A stretch of 64,000 nucleotides of DNA. Origin: Prochlorococcus sp. AG-402-G10. Lineage in GTDB: Bacteria; Cyanobacteriota; Cyanobacteriia; PCC-6307; Cyanobiaceae. A model generated the notes under the pieces. It worked only from the letters and a program-made list of their open reading frames with translations, did not search any database and was not told where the DNA came from. The stretch's first letter is position 1. The number at the start of each line of letters is the position of its first letter. Position numbers and translations under genes: made by a program. Below, in pieces: positions 41,295-51,058 of the stretch. The DNA lies in contig QCHT01000002.1 in the NCBI GenBank assembly GCA_003279445.1, positions 94,840 through 158,839 of the forward strand, given 5' to 3'.

Positions 41295-42086
41295 TTACTG
41301 TATTGGTTGAGCAGCTCTTTTAACGAAAGACTCCGAATTAACAATTGCTTCGCGAAGGGTTCTAACCATTGCAATCATTTCTAGTTCATTACTAAGGCGA
41401 TTTACAGCAGAACCAATGCCTACACCACTAGCTCCAGATATTAAAGCCATTGGAACAGTAATTTCTGACAAACCCGAAGCACATAGGATAGGAGCTTTGC
41501 ATCCTACTTCTAAAAAGCTGCGTGAAATAGAATAGACAGAAGCAATAGTTGGAGCAGCTTTCTCAATCAGTCCCAATACGCCTGATTTAGCTGGGGTAGA
41601 ACTTGTCCCTCCCTCTGTCTGAATCACATCAGCACCAACCTCTACTAAATCCAAGGCCAATTCTGACTGCTGATCAAAAGACAAAACATGAGGCACCGTA
41701 ACTGACAAAACAACATCAGGTAATAATTTTCTTGCTTGGATAGTTAAAGAAAGAACCTCCTCTGCACTAAATAACCTTCCTTTAGGGTAAAAAGAATCAA
41801 AATTGCCTATTTCAATCATTGTTGCCCCCGCCTCTATTGCTTCTGGGAACTTCTCAGGCTGCACCGAACTAACACATACAGGAAGGTCGGAATTCTCAAT
41901 GGCTACTTTCACAAGCTCAGGAGAACATGCGATATCAAGCAAATCTGCTCCTCCAACTGAGGCAGACCTTGCAACTTGCTCTACTAAATTGTACTCAAAG
42001 TTATTTAATCCAGTAATGACTTTCAAAACAGAATGGTTAGAAAAGCTCTTTTGAAGTTCAAAAGGAAGATTTTGAAGACGCGACAT
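41295..42086 (-). CDS. ycf23: Ycf23 / DUF561 TIM-barrel protein
   Basis: A 263-aa conserved protein of cyanobacteria and algal plastids, belonging to the DUF561 family with a predicted TIM-barrel fold. Seen are KVITGLNNFEYNLVEQVARSASVGGADLLDIA near the N-terminus, AIEAGATMIEIGNFDSFYPKGR near 90, VGADVIQTEGGTSSTP near 150 and the phosphate-binding-like GASGVGIGSAVNRL near 225. The function is not established. It precedes uvrB on the same strand; tilS diverges upstream. Confidence 0.93.
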   Translation of the reverse strand: MSRLQNLPFELQKSFSNHSVLKVITGLNNFEYNLVEQVARSASVGGADLLDIACSPELVKVAIENSDLPVCVSSVQPEKFPEAIEAGATMIEIGNFDSFYPKGRLFSAEEVLSLTIQARKLLPDVVLSVTVPHVLSFDQQSELALDLVEVGADVIQTEGGTSSTPAKSGVLGLIEKAAPTIASVYSISRSFLEVGCKAPILCASGLSEITVPMALISGASGVGIGSAVNRLSNELEMIAMVRTLREAIVNSESFVKRAAQPIQ

Positions 42087-42170
42087 TAAAGTAAGAACGA
42101 ATCACCTAATTTTGATATTAGGTCGAGATTTAGAACTAAACCAAATCAATCTGGTGACTTAACCCAAAAA

Positions 42171-43208
42171 ATGTCACTACATACCAACAGCAAAAAACCC
42201 TGGAGCTTATGGCATAAAAGGCTTCATAAAGAATTGAAGTGCAAGAACAATCTTCTTCCGGCTGGATCATCTCTCTTGATATCAGTATCTGGAGGACAGG
42301 ATTCTATTGCGCTTCTTCAACTAATTATTGACCTGCAAAGACTCTACAAATGGAAATTACATGTTTGGCATGGAGATCATGGATGGCATAAAAATTCAAA
42401 AACAATTGCAGATGAACTAGGACAATGGTGCAAAAATAAACAAATTGCATTTTCCATTGCATCAACTGAAAAAAATAAAGTCTCTACAGAAAAAGATGCT
42501 AGAGAGTGGCGTTACACAAACCTTATAGAACAAGCAAGAAAACTTTCCGAAGAGAATCCTGAAGTACCTTGCAAATATGTTTTAACAGGTCATACAGGAA
42601 CTGATCGAGCAGAAACTTTTCTAATGAACCTTGCAAGAGGGTCTCACATAGCAGGACTAAGTAGTTTGAGAGAAAGAAGAATCCTTCAAGGTGAAATCGA
42701 ATTAATTCGACCAATGTTGATTTTCGATAGACAAGAAACTCATCAAATATGTGAAGAAATGAACTTGCCAGTATGGATTGACCCCTCTAATTCCAATATT
42801 CAATTGACCCGAAACAGAATTAGAAAAGAAGTGTTACCTGTTTTAGAAATGTTAAACTTGGGCTGCACAATGAGAATCGCAAGCCTTGCAGATAGTTTGG
42901 CACATTTGCATAGTGATCAATATCAACTCACAAAACTAGCGATTCAAGCTATAAGTAATGAGCAAGGGATTGACAGAAAGGCAATGATCAAGCTTCCTTC
43001 AACCGTGCAAGCAATTATCTTCTATCAATGGTTTAAAGATAATGATGTAAAGCCACCATCATCTAAACAAATGTATGAACTAGGTCACAAAATTGAAAAG
43101 AATAAGCCGCCGAGCTCTATAGATCTATCAAACGGGTGGAAAGTCAAATGGGATAAAGAATTAATAACTCTCATTGGCCCGAGCAACCAAAATAAAAAAA
43201 GAATTTAA
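42171..43208 (+). CDS. tilS: tRNA(Ile)-lysidine synthase TilS
   Basis: Converts C34 of the CAU-anticodon tRNA-Ile to lysidine so it reads AUA. The 345-aa protein has the PP-loop VSGGQDSIALLQL near residue 40, HVWHGDHGWH near 65, KYVLTGHTGTDRAETFLMNLARGS near 140 and WIDPSNSNIQLTRNRIRKEVLP near 200, followed by a shorter C-terminal domain than in E. coli. Its TAA stop interlocks with the stop of the RNase J gene. Confidence 0.95.
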   Translation: MSLHTNSKKPWSLWHKRLHKELKCKNNLLPAGSSLLISVSGGQDSIALLQLIIDLQRLYKWKLHVWHGDHGWHKNSKTIADELGQWCKNKQIAFSIASTEKNKVSTEKDAREWRYTNLIEQARKLSEENPEVPCKYVLTGHTGTDRAETFLMNLARGSHIAGLSSLRERRILQGEIELIRPMLIFDRQETHQICEEMNLPVWIDPSNSNIQLTRNRIRKEVLPVLEMLNLGCTMRIASLADSLAHLHSDQYQLTKLAIQAISNEQGIDRKAMIKLPSTVQAIIFYQWFKDNDVKPPSSKQMYELGHKIEKNKPPSSIDLSNGWKVKWDKELITLIGPSNQNKKRI

Positions 43209-45145
43209 CCAATAGCAGAACGTCGCCTTCTGGTTCGCCCTGCGGGTTCATCAACTTGATCATTATCTATATTTGTCTTGGATGAAGAGGAAGTTGAAGC
43301 TAAGCGTGATTGATCATTCTGATTAGATGTTATTCCTGAGTCTTTTCGAACAAAATCTGCTCGCTTAGAAATGGGTTGTTTTTTTGGTTCTTCATCAACT
43401 CGACCTTTATAGGCGGGTGTACCTCCTGGAGCAGGTTGAACTAAACAAAGAATCAGAGGTTCAACTTGAAACTCTCTACGCATTCTTCTTGCTAATCCAG
43501 ATTCAACTTCTCTCTGAAATCCAATCCAATCAACCTCAACAGAATTTGCACTTACCTGCCTAGAAAGTTGCTTCCATCGATTCTGCAAAACCCAAATAAT
43601 CTCCTTCTCAGTCCAAAGAGACATTTTCTTAGGTTCAGCAGTCGTTACAACACCGCGTAAATTCACTCTAGGAGGAGCAACCATTACTCCATCTGTACTT
43701 ACTGCAACAAGAAGAGTAATAACACCATCTTCAGCAAGTTGTTGACGTTCTTTTAAAACTCGGGCATCTACAATCCCATTCCTAGAAGCATCTAAAAGCT
43801 CTATACCAGCTTTGACTGGTTGGCCTCTAGTAAGCGAATCAGGAGTAAGTTGGACAACATCTCCATTCTCAAGGATTAAAATATTATTTTCTGGCACTCC
43901 CATAGATTGAGCACTTTTGCTGTGGCAAATAAGCATCCTGTGCTCACCATGTACTGGAACAAAATACTTTGGTTTTGTTAAAGCCAACATTAATTTTTGG
44001 TCCTCTTGAAAACCGTGCCCTGAAACATGAATCCCTTCACCTTTTCCATAAATCACTTTTGCACCAAGTTGCATCAAACGATCAATAGTATTTACAACAG
44101 AAATAGTGTTACCAGGAATAGGACTGGCAGAAAAAATAATCGTATCAGTTGTTTTGACTTGAACATGTTGATGATCTCCTCTAGAAATGCGACTTAATGC
44201 TGCTAACGGTTCTCCTTGGCTACCAGTCATGAGAAGCAAAGTCTCACGATCAGGCATATCTCGAATTTGTTTAATTGGCACAAACAATTCATCAGGGGCC
44301 TTCATGTACCCAATTTCCCTTGCTTTTGCAATCACATTCAACATTGATCTACCAAGCAAGCCAACTTTCCTACCATGCTTTAAAGCAAGCTCTAGAATCA
44401 TTGCTACTCGGTGAATTGAACTAGCAAAGGTTGTAATAATAACCCGTCCTTCAGCATCCGCTACATGACGTTCTAAAGATGGAAAAACAGTTCTTTCAGA
44501 AGGGCACCAGCCTGGTACTTCTGCATTCGTGGAATCACTAAAAAGGCATAACACTCCTTCTTTACCATGGTATGCCAATCGTTCTAAGTCAAAATGCTCA
44601 CCATCAACAGGAGTATGGTCAAACTTAAAATCACCAGTAAAAATTATTGTTCCAACAGGGGTTTGAATAGCTAATGAAAAGCTATCAGCCATTGAATGAG
44701 TATTTCTAATAAACTCAACAGAAAAAGACTGGCCAATTTTCACAATATCTCTAGGGCCAACTGTTTGAATAGTGGTGCGATCTGTAACTCCAGCTTCCTC
44801 CATTTTTCCCTGTAACATTGACATAGCCAATCGGGGGCCATATATCACAGGAATATTGAAATGCTTTAAATGATGGGATATGCCACCGATATGATCTTCA
44901 TGACCATGAGTAACAATCATGCCTCTTATTCTTGCCTGATTCTCTCTTAAATAACTCGTATCAGGCATAACAACATTGACTCCATGCATTCCATCACTTG
45001 GGAAAGCAAGGCCTGCATCAACAAGCATTAATTCATCGCCATATTCAAAGACACAAGTGTTCTTGCCAATTTCATGAAGCCCTCCTAACGGAATGACTCT
45101 TAAGGCTTGTTTTTGCGACCTAGGGTTTGTAGAAGTGATAGTCAT
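43205..45145 (-). CDS. rnj: Ribonuclease J
   Basis: Metallo-beta-lactamase/beta-CASP ribonuclease with 5'-3' exo- and endo-activity, central to mRNA decay in cyanobacteria. The 646-aa protein has the zinc motif VTHGHEDHIGG near residue 80, FTGDFKFDHTPVDG near 170, beta-CASP motifs LLMTGSQGEPLAALSRIS and YGKGEGIHVSGHGFQEDQ near 375, and PVHGEHRML near 400. A disordered basic C-terminal tail of about 90 residues ends in RTRRRRSAIG, as in other cyanobacterial RNase J. Confidence 0.96.
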   Translation of the reverse strand: MTITSTNPRSQKQALRVIPLGGLHEIGKNTCVFEYGDELMLVDAGLAFPSDGMHGVNVVMPDTSYLRENQARIRGMIVTHGHEDHIGGISHHLKHFNIPVIYGPRLAMSMLQGKMEEAGVTDRTTIQTVGPRDIVKIGQSFSVEFIRNTHSMADSFSLAIQTPVGTIIFTGDFKFDHTPVDGEHFDLERLAYHGKEGVLCLFSDSTNAEVPGWCPSERTVFPSLERHVADAEGRVIITTFASSIHRVAMILELALKHGRKVGLLGRSMLNVIAKAREIGYMKAPDELFVPIKQIRDMPDRETLLLMTGSQGEPLAALSRISRGDHQHVQVKTTDTIIFSASPIPGNTISVVNTIDRLMQLGAKVIYGKGEGIHVSGHGFQEDQKLMLALTKPKYFVPVHGEHRMLICHSKSAQSMGVPENNILILENGDVVQLTPDSLTRGQPVKAGIELLDASRNGIVDARVLKERQQLAEDGVITLLVAVSTDGVMVAPPRVNLRGVVTTAEPKKMSLWTEKEIIWVLQNRWKQLSRQVSANSVEVDWIGFQREVESGLARRMRREFQVEPLILCLVQPAPGGTPAYKGRVDEEPKKQPISKRADFVRKDSGITSNQNDQSRLASTSSSSKTNIDNDQVDEPAGRTRRRRSAIG

Positions 45146-45223
45146 GAGAAGGGCATGGATGAAATAACTTGATTGATCTATTGAGATAAGGCTCTCAAAA
45201 AAGCCTATTGCAGAAGAACCAGT

Positions 45224-46132
45224 TTAGGTTTGTCGCAAGGCTGAGATAATTGTCATAAGTTCTTCTTTCATTTGGTTATTCAAAGGAAGCAATGGTCTAC
45301 GAGGTGCACCTACAGGCCATCCAATTAACTCAAGGGCTGCTTTAACGGGAATAGGATTGGTAGTCGCAAATAAAGCTTTAAAGAGAGGTTGTAATTGTTC
45401 GTGATGCCTAAGAGCCACACTACATTGCCCTGTGCAAAAAGCTTCAAGCATTGCTTTTAAGCGTGGACCTACAATATGACTAGCAACACTAACAACACCT
45501 ACAGCCCCCACTGACAACATTGGGAGAAGAAGAGCATCATCACCACTATAAATCGCCAACTTTGAACCACACCTGATTCTTAACTCAGTAACTTCATTTG
45601 TAGTTCCACTAGCTGCCTTAAAACTAATAATATTTGAACAATTCATAAGACTTTGAACAGTAATTGGAGATATTGAGCAACCTGTTCTCCCAGGAATGTT
45701 GTAAATCATTAATGGTAAATTTGGAGCAGCATCAGCAACGGCACGGAAATGAGCCTCCAACCCTTCTTGTGGAGGTTTGTTGTAATAGGGGACAACCACT
45801 AAAGCTCCATCTGCCCCAGCAGCGGCGGCTTTAGAAGTTGCATCAATTGCTTCAGTGGTGCTGTTACTTCCAGTACCAGCTAAAACCTTGACTGAACTAT
45901 TGACAGCCTCCCGAACTGTTTTTAATAACTGATACTGCTCATCCCAACTAAGAGTGGGCGATTCACCAGTAGTTCCGCAGACAACTATTCCATCAGAACC
46001 TTGATCTACCAGATATCTAGCCAATCTTGCAGCCAACTCAAAATCCACACCCCCTTCTCTATTAAATGGGGTAACCATTGCAGTTAATAAGCGACCAAAA
46101 GGAGCAGCAGATAATTCAGCAATAGCACTCAT
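45224..46132 (-). CDS. dapA: 4-hydroxy-tetrahydrodipicolinate synthase
   Basis: Condenses pyruvate with aspartate semialdehyde, the first step specific to lysine and diaminopimelate for the cell wall. The 302-aa TIM-barrel has [17 protein letters not shown] near residue 50, the tyrosine motif [14 protein letters not shown] near 140, the Schiff-base lysine in IISFKAASG near 170 and [22 protein letters not shown] near 195. Its ATG overlaps the asd stop (ATGA), so substrate producer and user are translated together. Confidence 0.97.
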   Translation of the reverse strand: MSAIAELSAAPFGRLLTAMVTPFNREGGVDFELAARLARYLVDQGSDGIVVCGTTGESPTLSWDEQYQLLKTVREAVNSSVKVLAGTGSNSTTEAIDATSKAAAAGADGALVVVPYYNKPPQEGLEAHFRAVADAAPNLPLMIYNIPGRTGCSISPITVQSLMNCSNIISFKAASGTTNEVTELRIRCGSKLAIYSGDDALLLPMLSVGAVGVVSVASHIVGPRLKAMLEAFCTGQCSVALRHHEQLQPLFKALFATTNPIPVKAALELIGWPVGAPRRPLLPLNNQMKEELMTIISALRQT

Positions 46133-47160
46133 GATGGTTCTAGCAAAAGTTCTGCAATTTGAATTGCATTTAATGCAGCACCTTTTCTTATCTGATCACC
46201 ACAAAGCCATAATTCCAAGCAATTTGCATTACTAAGATCTTGCCGAATCCTTCCAACAGCAACTGCATCTCGCCCAGTGACATCTATTGGCATTGGGAAC
46301 CTATTAGAGCTGGGGTCCTCAAACAATTCAACTCCTGCCGCTTTTCTAATAATTTCTTTTGCAGAATCAACTGGAAATGGTTCATGGAATTCAATATTAA
46401 CTGATTCAGAATGAGCTCTCAGTACTGGCACTCTTACACAAGTAGCAGTAAGAGCAAGGTCAGGTTGAGACATTATCTTTCTCATTTCATTCACCATTTT
46501 CATCTCCTCTTCACAATAGTTATTTGCTTGCAAAGGTGAGTTATGAAGAAAAAGATTAAACCCTAGTGAATATGGAAGAACCTTGCTCCTAGGAACATTA
46601 CCATCCAAAACATCTTGGCTAAGAGTTTTTAATTCTTCCATAGCTCTAGAACCTGCTCCACTTGCTGACTGATAAGTCGAAACAACAACTCTTTTAATAG
46701 GTTTCTTAGCTGCAAGAGGAGCTAAAACCAAAGACAACAGGATAGTTGTGCAATTGGGATTCGCAATTAATCCACGATGATTAAATGCTTCTTGAGCATT
46801 GACCTCAGGAACTACCAAAGGTACTTCAGGATCCATTCTGAATGCACTTGAATTGTCAACTATCACAGCGCCTGCAGAATTTATCACTTCTCTCCATTTC
46901 GTGGATATAGATCCACCGGCTGACGCCAGAACTAAGTCAACATCTTCAAATTTATCTTCAGAAACACTTTGTATAACAAGGTCTTGACCCTTCCAAGATT
47001 GAACTTTTCCTGCGGATCTTTCCGAAGCTAATAAGCGTAGTTCTTTTACAGGAAAAGAACGTTCTTCAAGCAACTTAAGTATTTCCAAGCCAACTGCACC
47101 ACTTGACCCAAGTACAGCAAGAGTGATAGGTCGATTAGAGAAAGATTGATTCAAAGTCAA
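46129..47160 (-). CDS. asd: Aspartate-semialdehyde dehydrogenase
   Basis: Reduces aspartyl phosphate to aspartate semialdehyde, the branch point to lysine and to homoserine. The 343-aa protein has [20 protein letters not shown] near residue 15, [11 protein letters not shown] near 80, the active-site cysteine in [10 protein letters not shown] near 135 and the base histidine region [15 protein letters not shown] near 245. Translation seems to start at TTG 47160; there is no ATG before the nucleotide-binding motif. Divergent from tig with 167 bases between. Confidence 0.96.
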   Translation of the reverse strand: MTLNQSFSNRPITLAVLGSSGAVGLEILKLLEERSFPVKELRLLASERSAGKVQSWKGQDLVIQSVSEDKFEDVDLVLASAGGSISTKWREVINSAGAVIVDNSSAFRMDPEVPLVVPEVNAQEAFNHRGLIANPNCTTILLSLVLAPLAAKKPIKRVVVSTYQSASGAGSRAMEELKTLSQDVLDGNVPRSKVLPYSLGFNLFLHNSPLQANNYCEEEMKMVNEMRKIMSQPDLALTATCVRVPVLRAHSESVNIEFHEPFPVDSAKEIIRKAAGVELFEDPSSNRFPMPIDVTGRDAVAVGRIRQDLSNANCLELWLCGDQIRKGAALNAIQIAELLLEPS

Positions 47161-47327
47161 ACTGGCACAAAGCAGGAATTAGTTTTTATAAAGTAGTAAT
47201 GCTATCCAAATTTGCGATATGGAAAAAAATAATGTCCAAAAATCGATAAAAGGATAATAGTTTTTGATAGATGGTATTAATCTTCTTTAGTGTAATAGGC
47301 AAATGAGCTTCGATCCTTAGAGAACCA

Positions 47328-48746
47328 ATGAGTAATCCCAAATTACAAATAAAAACCAAGAAACTCCCAGAGAGTCGGCTTGCTATTGAATTTGAAGTTC
47401 CAGCTGAGCAATGCAAAAAAAGTTTTGAAGACGCACTTGCAACTTTGAGCAAATCTGCAGATCTTCCAGGTTTCCGAAAGGGGAAAGTACCTAAAGCAGT
47501 AATCCTTCAACAAGTCGGATCAAAAAGAATTCAAGCTTCTGGATTAGAAAAATTGTTAGAAGCAATTTGGAAGCAAGCTCTGAAGGAAGAATCACTTGAA
47601 CCTCTTTGCGACCCAGAGTTGGCAGGAGGTTTTGATTCGCTTCTGGAAAGCTTTAGTACTGATAAAGCACTAAACCTTACTTTAGAAACAGATGTTGCTC
47701 CTACTCCAACCCTAAAAGCTACTAAAGGTCTCACCGCAGAAGCAGAGGTGATCAAATTTGAAACAAGCAAAGTCAATGAACTAATAGAACAATCTCGAAA
47801 ACAACTTGCAACTGTGTTACCAGTAGAGAACAGATCCGCAGCTCATGGCGATATAGCAGTTGTTTCATTCAAGGGAAGATTTGCGGATGATAATAAAGAT
47901 ATAGAAGGTGGAAATGCTGAGTCAATGGACATCGAATTAGAAGAAGGCCAAATGATTCCAGGTTTTGTCGACGGTATTTGTGGAATGAAAATTAACGAGG
48001 AGAAAACTATCGACTGTAAATTCCCTGATGATTATCAAGATGAAAAAACACGTGGCAAAAAAGCTAAATTTGAAATTCAATTAAAAGACTTAAAAACAAG
48101 AGAGCTGCCTGAACTTAATGATGCTTTTGCAAAACAAGCAAGTGACAAAGAAACAATGAGTGAGCTTCGCACAGAGCTTACAAATCGTCTTAAAGACGAT
48201 ACAGAAAAACGCCAGAAAAAAAATCGAGAAGAATCTTTATTAAAAGTCCTTGTTTCTCAACTTGAAGTAGAGCTTCCAAAGACACTTATTGACCAAGAAG
48301 TACGCAATTTAATTGAGAAAACTGCACAAACTTTTGCTCAACAAGGAATGGATGTGAAGTCAACCTTTACTGCAGATTTAGTCAAATCTCTTATGGAATC
48401 TTCTCGACCAGAAGCAGAAGCTAATCTAAAAAATAGTTTTGCACTGCAAGCTTTAGCTGAAACAGAAAAGATAGAAGTTGATGAACCAACGCTTGAAACA
48501 AAGTTAAAAGAAGTCAAGAAAGAGCTATCAGGAGAAAAAAATATTGATCAACAAAAGTTACGTCAAGCGGTTCTGGATGATCTTCTTCAAGAAAAACTAT
48601 TTGCTTGGTTGGAAGAACATAATACAGTTGTTGAAAAATCATTAGAAAAAAAATCAAAACCTAAAGAAAGCAGTTCAAGGAACAAGAAGATCCAAGAAAA
48701 AGCTCCAAAAACAAACTCAAAGACTGACAAAGTATCTAAAAAGTAA
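47328..48746 (+). CDS. tig: Trigger factor, ribosome-bound chaperone
   Basis: Peptidyl-prolyl isomerase and chaperone at the ribosome exit tunnel. The 472-aa protein has the ribosome-binding signature LPGFRKGKVPKAVI near residue 50, an FKBP-type PPIase domain (about 160-245, FKGRFADDNKDIEGG and EEGQMIPGFVDGICGM), and the helical arms. The last 35 residues are Lys/Ser-rich and probably disordered. It leads a tig-clpP-clpX cluster. Confidence 0.96.
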   Translation: MSNPKLQIKTKKLPESRLAIEFEVPAEQCKKSFEDALATLSKSADLPGFRKGKVPKAVILQQVGSKRIQASGLEKLLEAIWKQALKEESLEPLCDPELAGGFDSLLESFSTDKALNLTLETDVAPTPTLKATKGLTAEAEVIKFETSKVNELIEQSRKQLATVLPVENRSAAHGDIAVVSFKGRFADDNKDIEGGNAESMDIELEEGQMIPGFVDGICGMKINEEKTIDCKFPDDYQDEKTRGKKAKFEIQLKDLKTRELPELNDAFAKQASDKETMSELRTELTNRLKDDTEKRQKKNREESLLKVLVSQLEVELPKTLIDQEVRNLIEKTAQTFAQQGMDVKSTFTADLVKSLMESSRPEAEANLKNSFALQALAETEKIEVDEPTLETKLKEVKKELSGEKNIDQQKLRQAVLDDLLQEKLFAWLEEHNTVVEKSLEKKSKPKESSSRNKKIQEKAPKTNSKTDKVSKK

Positions 48747-48801
48747 CCCGAAAAATATATTCCCCTTCTAGATTGCCCATTACCGGAGTTCAAGAATCAA
48801 G

Positions 48802-49452
48802 TTGATTTACGCCAACCACATTCATCCCATTCAAAACCTATGGACAGGAGATCTCCCCATTTCTGGCCCTGGAATACTTCCGACAGTAATTGAACAATCA
48901 GGAAGAGGAGAAAGGTCGTTTGATATTTATTCTCGACTTCTAAGAGAAAGGATCATCTTTCTAGGAACTGAGGTCAATGATCAAGTATCCGATGCATTGG
49001 TTGCTCAAATGCTTTTTCTTGAAGCCGAGGATCCAGAAAAAGATATTCAACTCTATATCAACTCGCCTGGAGGGTCTGTAACGGCTGGTCTTGCTATCTA
49101 TGACACCATGCAACAAGTCAATCCTGACGTTGTGACCATTTGCTACGGACTAGCAGCAAGCATGGGGGCGTTTCTTTTGGCTGGAGGAGCAAAAGAAAAA
49201 AGATTAGCCTTGCCAAACTCAAGAATAATGATCCACCAACCTTTAGGAGGTGCGCAAGGACAAGCAGTTGAGATTGAAATTCAAGCTAAAGAGATTCTTT
49301 TCCTAAAAGATACTTTGAATAAATTACTTTCAGAGCATACGGGGCAATCTCTTGAAAGGATTTCTGAAGATACCGACAGAGACCACTTCCTTTCTCCTAA
49401 AGAAGCGGTTGAATATGGCCTGATAGATAAAGTGGTGAACAGTATCAACTAA
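48802..49452 (+). CDS. clpP: ATP-dependent Clp protease proteolytic subunit ClpP
   Basis: Serine protease of 216 aa that forms the tetradecameric chamber used with ClpX. The catalytic triad is visible: Ser in [15 protein letters not shown] near residue 115, His in [13 protein letters not shown] near 140 and Asp in [11 protein letters not shown] near 190. The start is TTG at 48802; upstream in-frame sequence reaches a stop at 48769-48771 without ATG or GTG, and GGAG lies 13 bases before it. Located between tig and clpX. Confidence 0.95.
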   Translation: MIYANHIHPIQNLWTGDLPISGPGILPTVIEQSGRGERSFDIYSRLLRERIIFLGTEVNDQVSDALVAQMLFLEAEDPEKDIQLYINSPGGSVTAGLAIYDTMQQVNPDVVTICYGLAASMGAFLLAGGAKEKRLALPNSRIMIHQPLGGAQGQAVEIEIQAKEILFLKDTLNKLLSEHTGQSLERISEDTDRDHFLSPKEAVEYGLIDKVVNSIN

Positions 49453-49563
49453 ATAGTAATCGTTAAGGAAAGCTGACTAAACATCACTTTATAGCGATCC
49501 TATTAGTAAGAGCTGATCATTCTTAATTTGATCCTCTTTTAACCCTGGTATTCTTCAAAGGCG

Positions 49564-50907
49564 ATGGCAAAATTTGAAGCCCATCTTAAATGCTCTTTCT
49601 GTGGAAAGTCACAAGAGCAAGTCCGAAAACTAATCGCTGGGCCAGGGGTTTATATCTGCGATGAATGTATAGATCTATGTAATGAAATTTTAGATGAAGA
49701 GCTTTTAGAAAGTCCTGGAAAAACAAAAACAGGGAATGACTCCAAAATTCCTTCTTCCCCCTCTCAGGTTTCCAAACCTGTTCCAACTCTTTCTTCAATT
49801 CCAAAACCTATTGAAATTAAAAACTTCTTAGATAAGCAAGTAGTCGGGCAGGAAGAAGCAAAAAAAATACTTTCAGTAGCTGTATACAATCACTACAAGA
49901 GACTTTCTTGGCAATCTGAAAAATCCATCGAACCCAATCTCCAAGAAACCAAGCTTCATAAATCAAACATTCTTCTCATTGGACCTACTGGAAGCGGCAA
50001 AACTCTTCTTGCTCAAACTCTTGCAGAAATGCTTGATGTGCCATTTGCAGTAGCAGATGCAACAACGCTCACAGAAGCAGGATATGTGGGAGAAGATGTA
50101 GAAAATATTCTCCTCAGACTTCTACAAAAATCTGATATGGATGTGGAGCTTGCTCAAAGAGGAATTATTTACATAGACGAAATAGATAAAATTGCTAGAA
50201 AAAGTGAGAACCCTTCAATTACGAGAGATGTTTCTGGAGAAGGAGTTCAACAAGCCTTACTAAAAATGCTGGAAGGGACAGTTGCAAATGTCCCACCTCA
50301 AGGTGGGAGGAAACACCCTTATCATGATTGCATCCAAATTGACACTAGTCAGATCTTGTTTATCTGTGGTGGTGCATTTGTTGGCTTAGAAGAAATTGTT
50401 GACAAAAGAATGGGAAAAAATTCAATTGGTTTTATGACTAATGAAAAATTAAATAAAAATCATGATTTAAAAATCAAGCAAGTACTTAAGAATCTTGAGC
50501 CAGATGATTTAGTTAGATATGGTTTGATACCAGAATTTATTGGAAGGATGCCAGTTACTGCAGTTCTTTCACCTCTTAATGCAGATGCTTTAGAGGCAAT
50601 CCTTAAAGAACCTAGGGATGCAGTGGTCAAACAATTCATTACATTAATGAAGATGGATAATGTAAATCTAACTTTTGAAAAAGATGCAATCAAATCAATT
50701 GCTCAAGAAGCATTTAGAAGAAAAACAGGAGCTCGGGCATTACGAGGAATTGTTGAAGAATTAATGCTAGATTTGATGTATCAGTTACCTTCTCAAGAAG
50801 ATATTGAAAATTGTACTGTTACTAAAGAAATGGTAGAAACTATAACTGGAGGTAAGGTTGTCCCACTCCCTCCATCTGATGAACGTGTAACAAAAGAATC
50901 TGCTTAG
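49564..50907 (+). CDS. clpX: ATP-dependent Clp protease ATP-binding subunit ClpX
   Basis: AAA+ unfoldase that feeds ClpP. The 447-aa protein has an N-terminal zinc-binding domain with four cysteines (CSFCGKSQ near residue 10 and CDECIDLC near 37), Walker [18 protein letters not shown] near 140, [11 protein letters not shown] near 178, Walker [12 protein letters not shown] near 205 and sensor 2 [13 protein letters not shown] near 395. Downstream of clpP by 111 bases. Confidence 0.98.
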   Translation: MAKFEAHLKCSFCGKSQEQVRKLIAGPGVYICDECIDLCNEILDEELLESPGKTKTGNDSKIPSSPSQVSKPVPTLSSIPKPIEIKNFLDKQVVGQEEAKKILSVAVYNHYKRLSWQSEKSIEPNLQETKLHKSNILLIGPTGSGKTLLAQTLAEMLDVPFAVADATTLTEAGYVGEDVENILLRLLQKSDMDVELAQRGIIYIDEIDKIARKSENPSITRDVSGEGVQQALLKMLEGTVANVPPQGGRKHPYHDCIQIDTSQILFICGGAFVGLEEIVDKRMGKNSIGFMTNEKLNKNHDLKIKQVLKNLEPDDLVRYGLIPEFIGRMPVTAVLSPLNADALEAILKEPRDAVVKQFITLMKMDNVNLTFEKDAIKSIAQEAFRRKTGARALRGIVEELMLDLMYQLPSQEDIENCTVTKEMVETITGGKVVPLPPSDERVTKESA

Positions 50908-51058
50908 TCACATAATTTTTCAGATTTTATTTTATTTTGTTTTCCTAAGTAAATACTCAATTGGATTTAAAACTTCTCTCTCACCAAGCAAACTTTAATC
51001 ATCATATTGATTCATACAGAAGCCTTATTGTTCTCAGTAAACTTGATTAAAGTGGATC

